Positions 1-11,431 of a stretch of DNA of 64,000 bases are shown here, piece by piece. The position numbers and the translations under genes were made by a program. Source of the DNA: Omphalotus guepiniiformis. Its lineage: Eukaryota; Basidiomycota; Agaricomycetes; Agaricales; Omphalotaceae. The DNA lies in NCBI GenBank assembly GCA_028554645.1, contig JAQOOI010000022.1, positions 2,914,001-2,978,000 on the forward strand, read 5' to 3'. The notes beneath the pieces were generated by a model. It did no database searches and was not told where the DNA came from. It worked only from the letters and a program-made list of their open reading frames with translations. Every line of letters begins with the position of its first letter. The first letter of the stretch is position 1.

Positions 1-2237
1 TCTGCATTCGGAGGCAGAGCAAGTCAATATGCCGTTGGAGAAATAGGTGGTCGACTTGGAGGCTATTCTCTTGCGGGCGGTGAAGCTTCGCCAGCTCTAT
101 CTGGGAGAGGAGCGCCTTTCGGTACCCCTCCTGTGGAGTACCGATCTCCTGGCTTTGGTAATGTTATCCAAGGAAGAGGTGGATCGCTAGATACCGGTTA
201 TGGGATGAATGGTGGCTTTGGTTCCCCAGTCAGTCCATGGCCACCGACCACTACAGCCCTTGACGTTCTTAACGCCGGACGTAGTATTGCTGAACCGATA
301 TCGTATCAAAATAGCTTCAACAGTCTTGTTACTTCGAACGGTTCATCGCTTGTGGAGACAGCAGATACTAACGGATTCCATGGCTCGTTTGGGACCCCTG
401 GAGAACAAACCTTGGCTACTCGCAACCTCGGAGGAATTGTGTATCCTGACCCGTCTTCATCATCGCCAGCGACCCATTTCACTACCACACAACAGATCCC
501 TCCTGCTGTTACAGATATTCTTGAACAGCAGGCCGCTTCGAGAACACCTATGACTCATCAACCTGCCGTAACCGTCGGTGACAATGCAACATCTTCTTGG
601 GGTGCTGTCGAATCTTTTGCAAACAAACGCCCTGGAACTTTTGATAGAACACACCCGACATCATCTAATACCGTCGCCACATCTCAGTCATCACCTTGGC
701 CCCATAATGGGCGAATGTCTCGTTCTACTTCTCAGGCAAATGAGCCTTCGCCTTGGCTTTTGGCATCCCAAGGTGTCACCGATAGCTGGAAGGAGGAGCC
801 GGAGCATAGTAAACAACCTGTCAACAGTCTAGGACACCACGATTCGCAACGGTTAGATGTTGTTCAGCCGGCCCCCAATGTCGCTGAAGAAGCACTTCCT
901 GAAGCAGCTCCTCTTGTATCTGCGCCGGATGTCCAACTGGAACCTACACTTGCTACACCAGCACCAAAAGGGCGAACCAAACCTGTCTCCCAGAATGCCC
1001 AGCCTCAATCGCAATCTTCTGCCAAGAGTTCTGTAGTGCCTGAGATACCTCCGATTAATTCGGAACTCCAACAGGCTCAAGTGCCACCGAAAGCTGCGTG
1101 GGCGAAAGAGGATGATTCGAAGAAGACTGCTGCTACCAGCCTCCGGAAAATCCAGGATGCCGAAGCGAAGAAGGCAGAAGCTCGTAGAGCTGCTGAGAGG
1201 GAAAAGGAACGTGCTGCGCGGGCGGCTGCTCTACCGACGACAGCTACTGAGGATATTCAACCCTTCACTGCTTCTTGGGGCTTACCCACTTCTCAGGCAG
1301 GAAAGAGTGCCGGTTCAGCTCCTCCTAAGGACAGTGCAGCCTCGCCCACCCAGCCTACTGCCGCTCCCGCTCCCGCTGTTTGGACCAGTGCTGCTAAGCC
1401 ACCGGTGACAAAGAAAACCATGAAGGAAATTCAAGAAGAGGAAGAGAGGCGCAAGAAGACTGCGGTCAAGGAATCGGTGGCTAATGTCGCGGCTCGTAGG
1501 GGTTACGCCGAGAGCACGACTAAGGCATGTCTAATGATAAAAGAATGATTACAATACATGGATTGCTGATGAACATTCTAGGCACCTCCTCCCTCTCAAG
1601 GCAATGCTTGGACGACCGTGGGTCCCAGTGGTAAACTCGTACCTGGTGCTGGCGCACCCAGTCGGCCATCAGCCACACCTTCTGCATCAACTGGAAGCTC
1701 AAGCTCAATTGCTCGCACTAATGGTGCACCACCCGCTGCACGTCCCGCACCCACACCTGTAGCAAAGGCACCCTCTAATGGTCCGAAAGTGGATGATTTC
1801 CCTGTTGCCCCGTCGCACGAATTCCTTAAATGGCTCAATGACTCTTTGAAAGGTTTAAATAACTCCGTCAATGGTTAGCTAGTTTCATCGCCATCGTCCG
1901 TTTAGTTTGATACTGATATCCTGTTTAATCATTAGTTGAGGAAATCATGTCGATGCTTCTGTCTTTCCCTCTGGATCCCGATCCATCTACCACCGAGATC
2001 ATCTCAGAAATGATATATGCTAATAGCACTACCCTGGACGGTCGCCGTTTTGCCTCGGACTTTATCACCAGACGGAAGGCTGACGCAGTCACTCGATCAA
2101 AGAACGGAAATGGGGCGGGATCCGGGAAGCCCATCTCTATAGCCGACGTAGTGAAAGCCCAGCCAAAGCCACAATCATCTTCGGAGTGGGGCGGCTTCAA
2201 AGTGGTCAACAAGAAAAAGAAGGGGGGAAGGTCATGA
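1..2237 (+). CDS. GYF-domain family protein (Smy2/Syh1-like), C-terminal part, 5' end outside window
   Basis: The frame is open from base 1, so the start and the GYF domain itself would lie upstream. Visible order: Gly/Ser/Pro/Thr-rich low complexity, an Ala/Lys/Glu/Arg-rich predicted helix around 1100-1240 (AKEDDSKKTAATSLRKIQDA), a second basic helix near 1410-1500, then a conserved-looking tail starting DDFPVAPSHEFLKWLNDSLK and ending in a Lys-rich stretch (VVNKKKKGGRS). This arrangement is what I associate with fungal GYF proteins, which bind proline-rich partners in mRNA decay and translational control; the assignment rests on the tail, not on the GYF fold. Two introns: 1525-1581 is GC-AG (AAG|GCATGT..CTAG) and 1874-1935 is GT-AG; both keep frame. 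The stop TGA is at 2235-2237. Confidence 0.75.
1525..1581 (+). other. GC-AG intron in the GYF-family gene
   Basis: The exon ends ACT AAG and the intron begins GCATGT, has a TGCTGAT branch-like site and ends TCTAG; the next exon continues GCA CCT CCT in frame. No GT donor nearby gives an open junction, because the unspliced frame stops at 1546-1548. Confidence 0.8.
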
Positions 2238-3146
2238 ACTAATAATATGGTATCCCCATGTAGCCAGCGTTGGCTGGTAACCGTGCCTAGTATCTGCCAT
2301 TGCAATCTCTCGGTCAGTGTAGCGCTGGGCCCATAATATACATAAATTATATATACTAACAAACCCGATACTTTCTTGCGGTGACACTAACAAATTTCTT
2401 GCGACTGAGTGGATGAGAATTGGATGAGTGTAGTCTGACTTCGTTACATGTTTTACCAGGGGATTGAACATGCGGGTAGTACAAAAGTTAATGAAGACAA
2501 GCGACTGTAATACGGGTGAGGTTCGACGCACATCGCGGAGCTGTGTATCTTAGATATCTATCTATCTATCTATCGGGCTATTTGATTAGATTAACATTCT
2601 ACAGGATATACTCAACCATCTGTATGTCGTACAGGTAGAAATGTATTCGCACACTCCTCAAGCTCTTCATCCATGTCGGCACTCATCAGCACAAGGATAT
2701 CGTTCTTGTCATTAGTTCTTGAGTATAAGAGATACCGAATTGGCTTCTTCATATTTAGACTAGAACATAAATCTCGAGAAACTGCTTTCACTACTAGAAA
2801 TAAATCTACAGCGATCGGCTTCGAACTCAGGCCACCAGCATCTTCCTTGCAAAACTATTATGCAAGTCTTATTGGTAGTAGTAGCTCGTTAAGCAGAATT
2901 GTCTGCCAAACCCTCCATGTATGCAGATTGCTTGTTTTAAATTATAAGAATCTTCAGTATAACCCTCGATGGAAGACCATCCTTTACCACTTTCAGGCGC
3001 CCTGCTCCGGAATTAACTACAAAACTAAACTTTCGCTCCCACAGCCTGGACCGTAACGATAGATTGATTATCTGAAACTTCATATTGTCTGTATTATAAT
3101 TGTACATATATAGTGGATAAGTAAATCTTTGAGTGGTACACTTCCT
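2238..3146. other. Intergenic, convergent 3' flanks, with a short ATCT microsatellite
   Basis: This is the space between two genes that end toward each other. Around 2554-2575 there is an (ATCT)n tract of about five units. A 127-codon open frame at 2673-3056 has no recognisable motif, biased composition or splice context, and I do not call it a gene. I see no RNA gene here. Confidence 0.6.
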
Positions 3147-5668
3147 TTAAGCATCGACCTCAGACCAATCGCTACCGACATCTAACGCGTCCTGCTCATC
3201 ATCTTTGCACTTCGCTAGCTTCAAGTGAGCATCTTCAGACGATGGAGGCATAAGGAATGTATCAACATCCTCTTCTCCTTGAACGTCGACCACATAAGGC
3301 CGTACAGTGCCAGCAGATGAGCTCGAAGATTCCAGGGCATTAGAAGGCGGATAAGATGCAGGTGGATAAGAAGGAGCCGGTACGGCTATCGGGATAGCTG
3401 ATGAAGAGATGGTCTCCTGCGGATTTTCGGGCAAGTCATTTACTGTTTCGCCTTCGTGCCCAGACTCGGAGTTGCGGCTCTTGGTGGAAATAGACTCCAT
3501 GAATCGCTCATCCGTGATCGAAGAGTGAACAGTAGTTGCTGCCGGCTCCGCCGAGAAAACCCCAGCCTGTGCAAATTGCTCGATGACCACAGGAGCTGCC
3601 TCCTCGTCCAGACGTTCGTGCTCGACCGAGTCCACTGAAGGTGTCTCTATCAATTGAGTTGGTAGATCATCAACTTGTGCTTGGTGTGATTTGACAACAG
3701 CAGAACCAGATCCTGCAGTTGCTGTGATATCGTCCACTGACAGAGGTTCGCTGGCATCATGTTTACTTGATGTCGCCGATGCAACAGAAAGTGATGCTTT
3801 GTCCTGGAGTGGAGATGATTCTGTAGATGCTGCGTCTGCTGAAGACGAAGGGACATTGCCTGCATCTGAGGTTTGAACAGCATCTCCTTTGTTCAGATCC
3901 TTGGCAATTTTTGCCTCCTTCGCAAGTTTATGCCTCCATCTCCCTTCAATTTCACGTTCCAACACTTCCAAGGCTCGTTCGACACGGCCCACAACATCCT
4001 TCCTCTTTACCCTGAGATCTGTGTTCCCAAAGCTCTCCACCGAGTCTAGGTGAGACAGAAGGCCATTCAATGCTTGCTCGTAATAACGTACGGGGTGATT
4101 GCGTGACGTGTATGCGAGTTTGAGGATAGTGGCTGTCGCAGACTCCGCATCAGACGAGACAGGAGAAGTCGTGGTGGAGGGGCTAGGAGAGAAGTCAAGT
4201 TGTGATGGAAAGACAAATTCATTCTGGAGTGCCAGGAAGGAGGCTTCAATGTTGCGGACAATATCCATAGATTTGGCGACATCATTAGATGTAGGAACGT
4301 CTTTAGGAGTGGTGGGAGCAGCGGCCTTCTCCTTCCCTTTGCTACTAGAGATAGCAGGAGCAGAATCTGGGTCACAGGCAGATCGTGTAGGGGAAGTAAC
4401 ATTGGGAGAGTCAGCGAGGGAGGAGATGATGGCTTGAATAGTATCTCTGATCTCGATTGATTGGTCGTTGTTAAGTCGCGCCTCAAGCTGTTCCATCAGC
4501 GTAGGAGCTGAGGGAGATGGTTCATTGGGGCGCGGTTGGGACGTCGTCTTAGCCTGAAGGAGCACGTTAGTTATTGTAAGGTTATAGTCAATGCGAAGAG
4601 CACGTACTGTAGCATCAGCCTCGGATGCAGTTGAACTCTCCTTGCTTTCGTAATCAGGGTGGAAGAGAAAACGGATGAACTTGTCCGGAACTGATTTGTC
4701 CTCTTTCTCTGACTGCTCTGTCGAAGTCTGTGTCTTTGAGGATGCGGCAGAAGGAGTCGGAGCATGAGATCGAGTAAGCAGAGTCAGAAAGTTCGCAAGT
4801 GTCTGTGTGGTGTCATCGACAACTTTAGGCTGTGAAACGATTGTGTCAATGGAGATTACACCCATAGCTCTATAAAGTTTACCTCTTGTTTGGGCTGTTC
4901 ACAAAATTTACGATTCCCGCTAAGGCACTGTGCTAAAGCATCTCGGCGCGTCTCATGAGAAACACTGGGCAGCTGCGAGAACAAATCCTGAGCAATGACT
5001 TCGTCAGTATTCGTCGTATAAGACAGAGATTCCACGTGGTTTACCTCTTGTTGGCGTGGAACTTGGTGTGGCCGCAGGGCCTTAGCAAGTCGCACCGCTT
5101 CCGCTTGTTGGGCCTGGCGGATGGCACGCAGGCGCCCTTCCTCCTCTATGCGAAGGCGAGTGAGCTCCTTGAGTTTATCCTCCTCTTGCTTCCTCTTTAG
5201 AGCGTATGCTTGGGCTTCCTCAATTTCCCTATAGCGAGTAATTTCGGTTTCCAGCTCCCGTTGACGCTTTCTAGCAGCAACAGCACGCGAAACCTCCTCC
5301 TGTTCCACGGAGTTTCGAAGAAGGGACAGTCGATCACGGGCCTCGAAGCGGGGGTAACGGTCGAGCTCTAAGGAGTAGTCGTCGACGGGATGGAACGGAG
5401 GCACGACTACTGCCGAACGAGGGTGCGATCGAAGGAGTTCGTCCCGTCGTTTCTGCAGTTGGATCTCTTCCAAACGGCGAAGAAGAGCATCCTCCTCTCG
5501 CTGGACAGCTTCAGCTGCGATATACTCGGCTTCGGCAGCTTTAGCCGCAGCCAAGGCAGTTAAATATTTCTCGCGTGCGCTGTCATTGGAACCAAGCTGA
5601 GAACGAGGAAGCCCAAGACTATCGGAGAGAGAAGAGTATTGCGAACAGAAGGGGGCAAGATGATACAT
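3147..5668 (-). CDS. BAG-domain protein (Hsp70 nucleotide-exchange co-chaperone-like)
   Basis: Predicted about 804 residues after removing two introns (4830-4882 and 4554-4607; the second is 54 bases, in frame, and has a CTAAC branch site). The N-terminal third is a long Ala/Glu/Arg/Gln-rich coiled coil (KAAEAEYIAAEAVQREEDAL) with aromatic-basic segments. The middle holds a helical segment containing HPVRYYEQALNGLLSHLDS followed by VKRKDVVGRVERALEVLERE, which matches a BAG domain: helices that bind the Hsp70 ATPase domain and promote nucleotide release. The C-terminal half is acidic Ser/Thr/Pro-rich and probably disordered. Start chosen at the first ATG; a TATAAAAG lies about 45 bases upstream at 5711-5718 on the minus strand. 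Residue assignment to BAG is by pattern, not by search. Confidence 0.8.
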
Positions 5669-5710
5669 GTTAAACCGAAGATTGGATGAAGAAGACTGAG
5701 AGACATCTGT

Positions 5711-5718
5711 CTTTTATA
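5711..5718 (-). promoter_or_regulatory. TATA box of the BAG-domain gene
   Basis: TATAAAAG reads on the minus strand about 45 bases before the ATG at 5668, a usual TATA element sequence. Confidence 0.5.
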
Positions 5719-5778
5719 GAGAATTTGAAAGAATATGAGTCAGACACGGTGAACGCGTATACCCAACGCGCGTTCATA

Positions 5779-5801
5779 TTCTCGTTTGTTCTCGTAGATT
5801 C
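5779..5801. promoter_or_regulatory. Step-type heat shock element-like array
   Basis: TTC triplets sit at 5779-5781, 5789-5791 and 5799-5801, exactly 10 bases apart, with GTT and GTA where GAA would complete a continuous array. Evenly spaced nTTCn units with 5-base gaps are the 'step-type' Hsf1 site described in yeast. It lies about 110-130 bases upstream of a BAG co-chaperone start, a sensible Hsf1 target. Binding is inferred. Confidence 0.4.
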
Positions 5802-5981
5802 TACAATTTGCGAGGAGGAGGTCTCAGTGAAACAACACTCAGCATTGACTCAGCAAGACGCGTAAGCCTGATGCACCGCCACAGACGCGACTTAAAAACG
5901 CGTCATATGATACGTTTGCTCACATGAGAGTACGTTAAGTTAGTAACTTGAATAGGATTTCATGTGCTAAATCGTTAATAA

Positions 5982-6063
5982 CCGACCATAGCTCAGTTGG
6001 AAGAGCACAAGACTGTAATGGGTTGCTCATCTTGGGGTCGCCTGTTCGAACCAGGTTGGTCGG
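5982..6063 (+). tRNA. tRNA-Tyr (anticodon GTA) with a 10-base intron
   Basis: A full cloverleaf can be drawn: acceptor CCGACCA pairing with TGGTCGG, D arm GCTC..GAGC, anticodon stem CAAGA with TCTTG, loop C-T-GTA-A..A, a 5-base variable loop, and T arm GCCTG-TTCGAAC-CAGGT (one G-T pair). The anticodon loop is 10 bases too long, which fits the usual position of eukaryotic tRNA-Tyr introns, one base 3' of the anticodon; the extra bases are TGGGTTGCTC. Box A (TAGCTCAGTTGG) and box B (GTTCGAACC) promoters are intact. A TTTT Pol III terminator follows at 6068-6071. Confidence 0.95.
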
Positions 6064-6067
6064 ATGA

Positions 6068-6071
6068 TCTT
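6068..6071 (+). terminator. Pol III T-run terminator
   Basis: A TTTT run five bases after the tRNA acceptor is the usual eukaryotic Pol III stop signal. Confidence 0.6.
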
Positions 6072-6456
6072 TTCTTGCCTTTAATGTCGCGTTCACACTA
6101 CCTTTTTGAATATGTTGCTTTGACCGTTCAATTCTCTGCCTCGCCTTCAATGTACCGCCAGTCTCCTTCATTCCATATTGCTCTTTCCGCGACTCTTTCT
6201 TATCTGAAGTCCTCGGGAATTTATGATGTTACACGGTCATCGCACACAGCCAGTAGCTCGAAATCTACTCCTCCAAACAGGACGCTCTGGTACGTGTGCG
6301 TGCCCTGTGGTAAAACCGTTTTGCTGGAAGGCAAGAATCATCACGACGATGTACCCATCTATATTAGTATTTATGCCAATGTACCATACAGATAACTCCC
6401 AGTAAATAAGGGCCCGCAAAGTCTTCGCGGATTCTGCATCCAGCCAATACACGTCT
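6072..6456. other. Intergenic, nothing recognised
   Basis: This is the 3' flank of the tRNA and of the GH16 gene. Overlapping short frames here (for example 5997-6395 and 6223-6405) have no protein-like features. Confidence 0.5.
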
Positions 6457-8173
6457 TCATGAGTCATTCTGATAAATTTTGACACTTTTTACTTCCCAGT
6501 CTAAGGAAAGATTGTGAGCCTGAGTGAGCTAGAACTTGACCGATTCATGAGAGGACTCACAAGCTTCAGCAAACGCCGCCCCATTTGCTCGCACAAAGTC
6601 TTCACAAGTCGAGTACCCAGTGCGAGTGGCACAGCTCTGTGCTTGGCCTGGAAGACCAGAATCATTCCAATCACTTCCAGCCCAGTCACCGCTGCAAAGA
6701 AGAGTTCACGTCAAAGTGCCGAAGAGAAATGGAAATGCTATGCTAACCAGAGAGTAGTATCAAATATCGCAGAGTGTTGATAAAAGAAGGTGCTCGTGTC
6801 GCAGCTCCCAGAGCCCCATTTTGCCACGGGCTGGCCCCAGGACGTTGGCAGAGGAGTTCCGGCTAAGACATCCGATGGGATTGAATCGCGAGGCCAGAAA
6901 TATATGGCAATTCCTGAAGAGTCCCATTGCACTATGATTTTCTCAATGATAAGTCTATTGCGTCGAATCGAGCTCAAAACGTACTAGCATAAGCGCCTCC
7001 TCCGTTGTGATTGAACGCCGCGCCGAATGAGACGTTCGAGTTGAATCGAACACCACACCCTTGATTGTTAGTTTCAGCGGCCGCGCAGTTGGTCCCGCCA
7101 ACGATACTGCCTGTGATACCAAGAGTGTTGGAGTTTGAAGAAGATAAGCCGCAGCCAGGATTCGTGTGGATGGTAGCTTGGTTGTTTGTATAATCACTGA
7201 TACCCTCCACGATGTCGATCTCCCCGCCAGCCGGCCAATTAGGGCCTAGACAGCTTCAATAAACATCGAAACGTAGATAGTAGAGAACCTCTCGTACCGT
7301 TCGTCCAGAACGCTCTAAATCAAAAGGGGTAAATCTACGGTCTCGCATAGCTGGGGAAAATATCTTACGGCCAAGTTCCACAACCAGTGGGCATATGAAC
7401 AGCATCCAAAATAAACAGTCCTCCATCGTAATGTGAGTTGGTCGTAATGCGGACACTCTTTCGAGTCGATGACACAGTCCCCGTTGTCTCTATCCGCATG
7501 ATTGCATTGCCATTGGAATTAATTTCCGTAAGGTTATTAGATTGTGCAAGGATTTGTTAAGAATGTCATCGGCGTAAGTAGAACAAGGTCCATACTGCAC
7601 TGTCGCCGTCAAGGTAGTCAACAATACCTAACTAAATAATGAGTGCAATTCCGGCAAGTTCGATCAAGCAGCAGATACCGTTGGTAGGATCAGAACCCGT
7701 AAAGAAAGACCAGCCGCTGAAGAAGTTTGAGCCACTCTATGAAAACTAAATTAACGCGATCTCACATTGATACTAAAACATGAACGTACATGAGATTCGG
7801 CCACCTTCCATGGGGTAGAAACTGTGGTTCCAGAGGGATTACCAGCCGAAGCAGTTTTCGTGGAGCTCCCGGTAGAACTAGTCCCGCTAGAGCTCGACCC
7901 AGAGTTGGTACTATTTCCTCCACCAGCATTAACCGCCCCTGCACCTGACTTGCAATACACCACTGCCGTGTTCGAAGCCAAATTCACTTGCTTTTGATTT
8001 ACCAGCACAGCACCGAAAGCCACGCGAAGATCTCTCGCTAGGTTGTGGGTATGGCGCGCGGCAAACCGATGTGTCTTCTGCACAGCACGTGAAAGGATAT
8101 TGACTGATACGACAGGCAAGACGGCATTTAGGATGAGAACGAGATAGAATAGAAAAGAGCGAAAGAGGATCAT
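6457..8173 (-). CDS. Secreted GH16 beta-glucanase (laminarinase-type), one intron with a non-consensus acceptor
   Basis: Spliced by eye into nine exons, about 427 residues. The start at 8173 gives a signal peptide (MILFRSFLFYLVLILNAVLP), then a basic region and a Ser/Thr/Gly-rich linker. The catalytic domain runs from FFSGWSFFTGSDPTNG through HMPTGCGTWPAFWTNGPNWP to the active-site motif GGEIDIVEG (nucleophile and acid/base Glu of the ExDxxE signature) and ends FAEAYWEVKSVKIYQ. This resembles basidiomycete GH16 enzymes that cut beta-1,3(1,4)-glucans, so a wall-remodelling role is likely. Oddities: a 17-base exon at 7298-7314, and the intron 7542-7595, which has a normal donor and a CTTAAC branch site but ends AA instead of AG. 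The total coding length is divisible by three if that intron is removed as marked; otherwise the protein truncates. Confidence 0.85.
7542..7595 (-). other. Intron with AA instead of AG acceptor in the GH16 gene
   Basis: The donor is GTATGG, with a CTTAAC branch site about 15 bases before the expected end; the last two intron bases are AA. There is no AG between the branch site and the conserved exon that begins SNNLTEINSNGN. The next AG downstream shifts the frame and loses conserved residues. Confidence 0.65.
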
Positions 8174-9016
8174 GATAGAGAGATGAATTGTTTGTAGGTT
8201 CGTGAAAAGACGACCTCTAGTAGAGTTGATAGAATGTTGGAGCGGTTCTAGGCAAGTGGTGTAGAGGGATCCTTGAGTCTAATGGGATCCTTGACTCTAG
8301 TTGAAGTCCGGGAAACCGTCTAAAGAGATGACTAAGAGTTATAGGTATACTTATCCTGTAAGTCCCAAGGTATACTTTGCTGAGGGTATATGGGCAATGA
8401 AAGAGAAAGAACTGAAGACGAACAATGGAAAGGGGTCCGGTTTCTAATAGTTACCTAAAGCACCTTGTTATACTACTTTCCCACGATTGGCTACAAGCTG
8501 CCGCCGGATCGCATGTATGGGCTGTATTATAATTATTGCGGCTATGTAGCAGTGTAGCACCAAATATCATAAGAATGCATATGTGCTGTCGGCATGCACA
8601 AGTAAACCTCAAAGTAAAAACGAAGGATTGATTGCATATGAACCGATCTGTGCCTTTACACGGCAAAAGAGGTCAACGCAATGACTCAGTTGACATACGA
8701 TACTTGATACTACTAGACACAGAACAGCTATATGGCTATGGGCCTGAAAACAAAGATAGAAAAGCAGGTGCACGGTCTGTCGAACGAGCGGAAAGTTCAA
8801 TGAAAATGCAAATAGTGTGGACAAAAAAGTAAGAGTCAACCACGCTGAGAAGCGAGCCAACATAATAATAGCTAATGACTAGTAAACACAAGATGAGTAG
8901 CGGTTGAATATCACGCCTGAACGCGCCTAACTACCAACTCAAAAACCAAAGAGATAGCTCTCGGGGGAAACTGTCCAAAAATGCTGCATGTAACCACCAT
9001 AACTGCCCGCCAGCCA
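8174..9016. other. Intergenic: GH16 promoter region and VAC8 3' flank, with an 18-base direct duplication
   Basis: Two copies of GGGATCCTTGA(G/C)TCTA lie at 8266 and 8284, period 18, about 95-130 bases upstream of the GH16 start. They contain TGAGTCT and TGACTCT, and a TGACTAA follows near 8324; these are one-base variants of Gcn4/AP-1 type sites. I see nothing gene-like in 8450-8960. Confidence 0.45.
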
Positions 9017-11431
9017 CTAGCGATGGGATCCGGGCGCAAACGCCTCCCTCACACTTCGTCTAAGTTCCTCATGTTCCCGTGCAGAACTCGCTACCGAGGA
9101 TCCAGGTTGCATGTGAGACGGTGTCAGGCTGGAAGGAATCGCACCATCCATATCTCCGTCCACGAATTCTAGGATTCTCCGGGCAAGCAGCTGGATCTCG
9201 CTCTGACCATCAGCGGTCTCTGTGTCGTCGTACGAGTGAGAACGGTGAGATCCAATCGACGAGGAAGGGGTCGATGCTTGGGAAGTAGCAAGGTTTCTAA
9301 TATTTGGCACAAGGAGAGAGGAGCTTCGGATGTTACTGATTAGCTGTGGATCTTGATACATTGCAATCGAGTCAGCTTCAATGTGCGGACCGGAAGGAAA
9401 AGACTTACCTCCGGATTCGAGAAGTTGAACAATAGTCCATACAGCGATGTGCTGGAAGGTGGCATCAGGGCTACTTAAAAAGCGATAAAGATATTTGTGC
9501 ATTCCGCCATCAGGCTTCTCCCAGACGTCATTGAAGGCGGAGTAATCGTCATCTGCAGACCTACCATCTACTCAAACAATATTAGTTCCTAGTCCATGCA
9601 TATCAGACGTAGCGTCGTACCTTTCGATGACAAGTTGCCAAGAGCCGCAGCGCTGTTACCCTGTACTTCCGAGCTTGGCGAATTGGTGAGCGGTATCAGG
9701 ACTTCACATATACCCATCTCCAGCAACTGACCCTTCAGCTCGTCTACAAAACACATTGCGATCAACTTGACAAATCACACAATAGGATGTATTCAGACGC
9801 ACCGCTCAGAGCTAGAACAGCCACGCATGCTGTCATCTCACTTTGCACGTTCATGGGAACCTCAAGAACCAGCTCCTTGATGGACTCGACGGCACCGGCC
9901 TTCACAATGGCGGTCTTATTCTTCTCGGAGCTTGCTGCCAGATTACGAAGTGTTGAGATAGCATGGCATTGCACTTCTTCGTTGTCTTTGAAGGAGAGGA
10001 GGTTGATTAGCGGCTGTAGGAAGCCAGACTCGATAATGGGAGATTCATTCTGCGGGTGTATCGACACATTCCGCACGCACGCAGCCGAAGAAAGGATAAG
10101 AGGTAAGTATGCGGATTGGAGGAGTCGGAGCAAGGATGAGAGACCGTCAGAACGAACAATCTCGAGCTGATATTTCTCTAAAATGCAAAACGAGTTACTC
10201 ATACTCTAGACCAGAAATCTTGCCACGTACCGTCACTGGCAAGATTGCGAAGAGCTAGAGCTGCTTGACATTGTACTTTCAAGCTAGGACTATCCATCAG
10301 CATGACTAAACTCGTCACCAATCTGGGTTCGCTTTGGGCTAATTTCTTCCTGTTTGCACCTATGAAATATAATGAAATCAGAGAAGTGGCTCAAGATTCA
10401 AATCATTGGACACTGACCGTCTACAGCGATATTGCTCAATGCAGTTGTGCAATAGTACTGAACGTCGGTGTCGGGCGAATTCAATAGGCTTACAAGAACC
10501 GGTATGGCGCCAGCATTAACCAGCTGTTGCCTATTTTCGTCTGCACGCGTTTTTCAATGATAAGGTCAATGGTGGTAAAATGGAAACTCAAATCTAACCA
10601 GAGTGTGTCATATTCAAAAGTGCGCCGGTAGCATTTCTCTGAACACGCATGTCCTTCGATCGAGCCAACCGCGTTAGAGGAACTAACGCGCCAGACTTAG
10701 CGATCTTCGTCTTGTTGTCATCTGTGAGGGTACATATCAGCCTTGCAACTGCTACTCGAAAGTAAAAGCTCATCATGCGTTGCTAGATTCGTCACACAAC
10801 CAACGGCATTGCATTGCACTTCGACATTAGGACTCAGCATCTGGCGAATGAGAGGTTCGAGGCCGCCAAGTTTGACAATGAGAAGTTTATTGTCCGCTAA
10901 GAGGGGGGTGCAGAGCTTATGAGAAAAGGAGGGTCTACAAGTAAAGATATGCTCACTATTCACTGCCAGATTACCTAAAGCCGCGCTGGCAGCCCGTTGA
11001 ACTTCCGTGTCGTGACTACTGAGCAAGAAAAGGATGGGGTCCAGAGTGTCCCGGCCAACTGGACGCACTTCCTTCTCCGTAATCTCAGCAAAAGCCAAAG
11101 CTGCACTCCTCTGCAAGTCGACATTGTCAGAGAAGGAAAGTGTTGTCAAAGCGGAGAGAGGCGAGCCACTGAAGAAGTTAGTAGTAGTACGGTCTATAAA
11201 TGAATTCAGCATATGGAGATCAGCAAACTCTTGAAACAAGCTCTGAGCTCACTCTCGAGATATTGAAGGAGATCTGCCACAGCCTCTCTCTCGTTCTCTA
11301 ACAACAGAGGCTCATAGGCTTGAGACCTACGCGACCCAACTAAAGTTGAAAAGAATGAGAATTTGAGTTGAGTTGAAGAAAACCGACTAATACGTACAGC
11401 AAGAATCACAACAACTGGAGACGTTGCCCAT
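9017..11431 (-). CDS. VAC8: Vac8-type armadillo-repeat vacuolar protein
   Basis: The first exon (11398-11431) encodes [11 protein letters not shown]: Gly2 for N-myristoylation and Cys7, Cys8 and Cys11 for palmitoylation, the membrane anchor of Vac8. After the intron comes [20 protein letters not shown], then armadillo repeats with family-specific wording: [112 protein letters not shown]. The order and wording follow yeast Vac8, which acts on the vacuole membrane in inheritance, homotypic fusion, nucleus-vacuole contacts and Atg13-linked autophagy. A Ser-rich C-terminal extension ending FAPGSHR follows. At least seven introns were seen. It is divergent from an acyl-protein thioesterase gene. 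Confidence 0.95.

Noticed and set aside
2673..3056. 127-codon frame in an intergenic space
   Set aside because: No motif, no splice context, AT-rich flanks and no codon bias like its neighbours.
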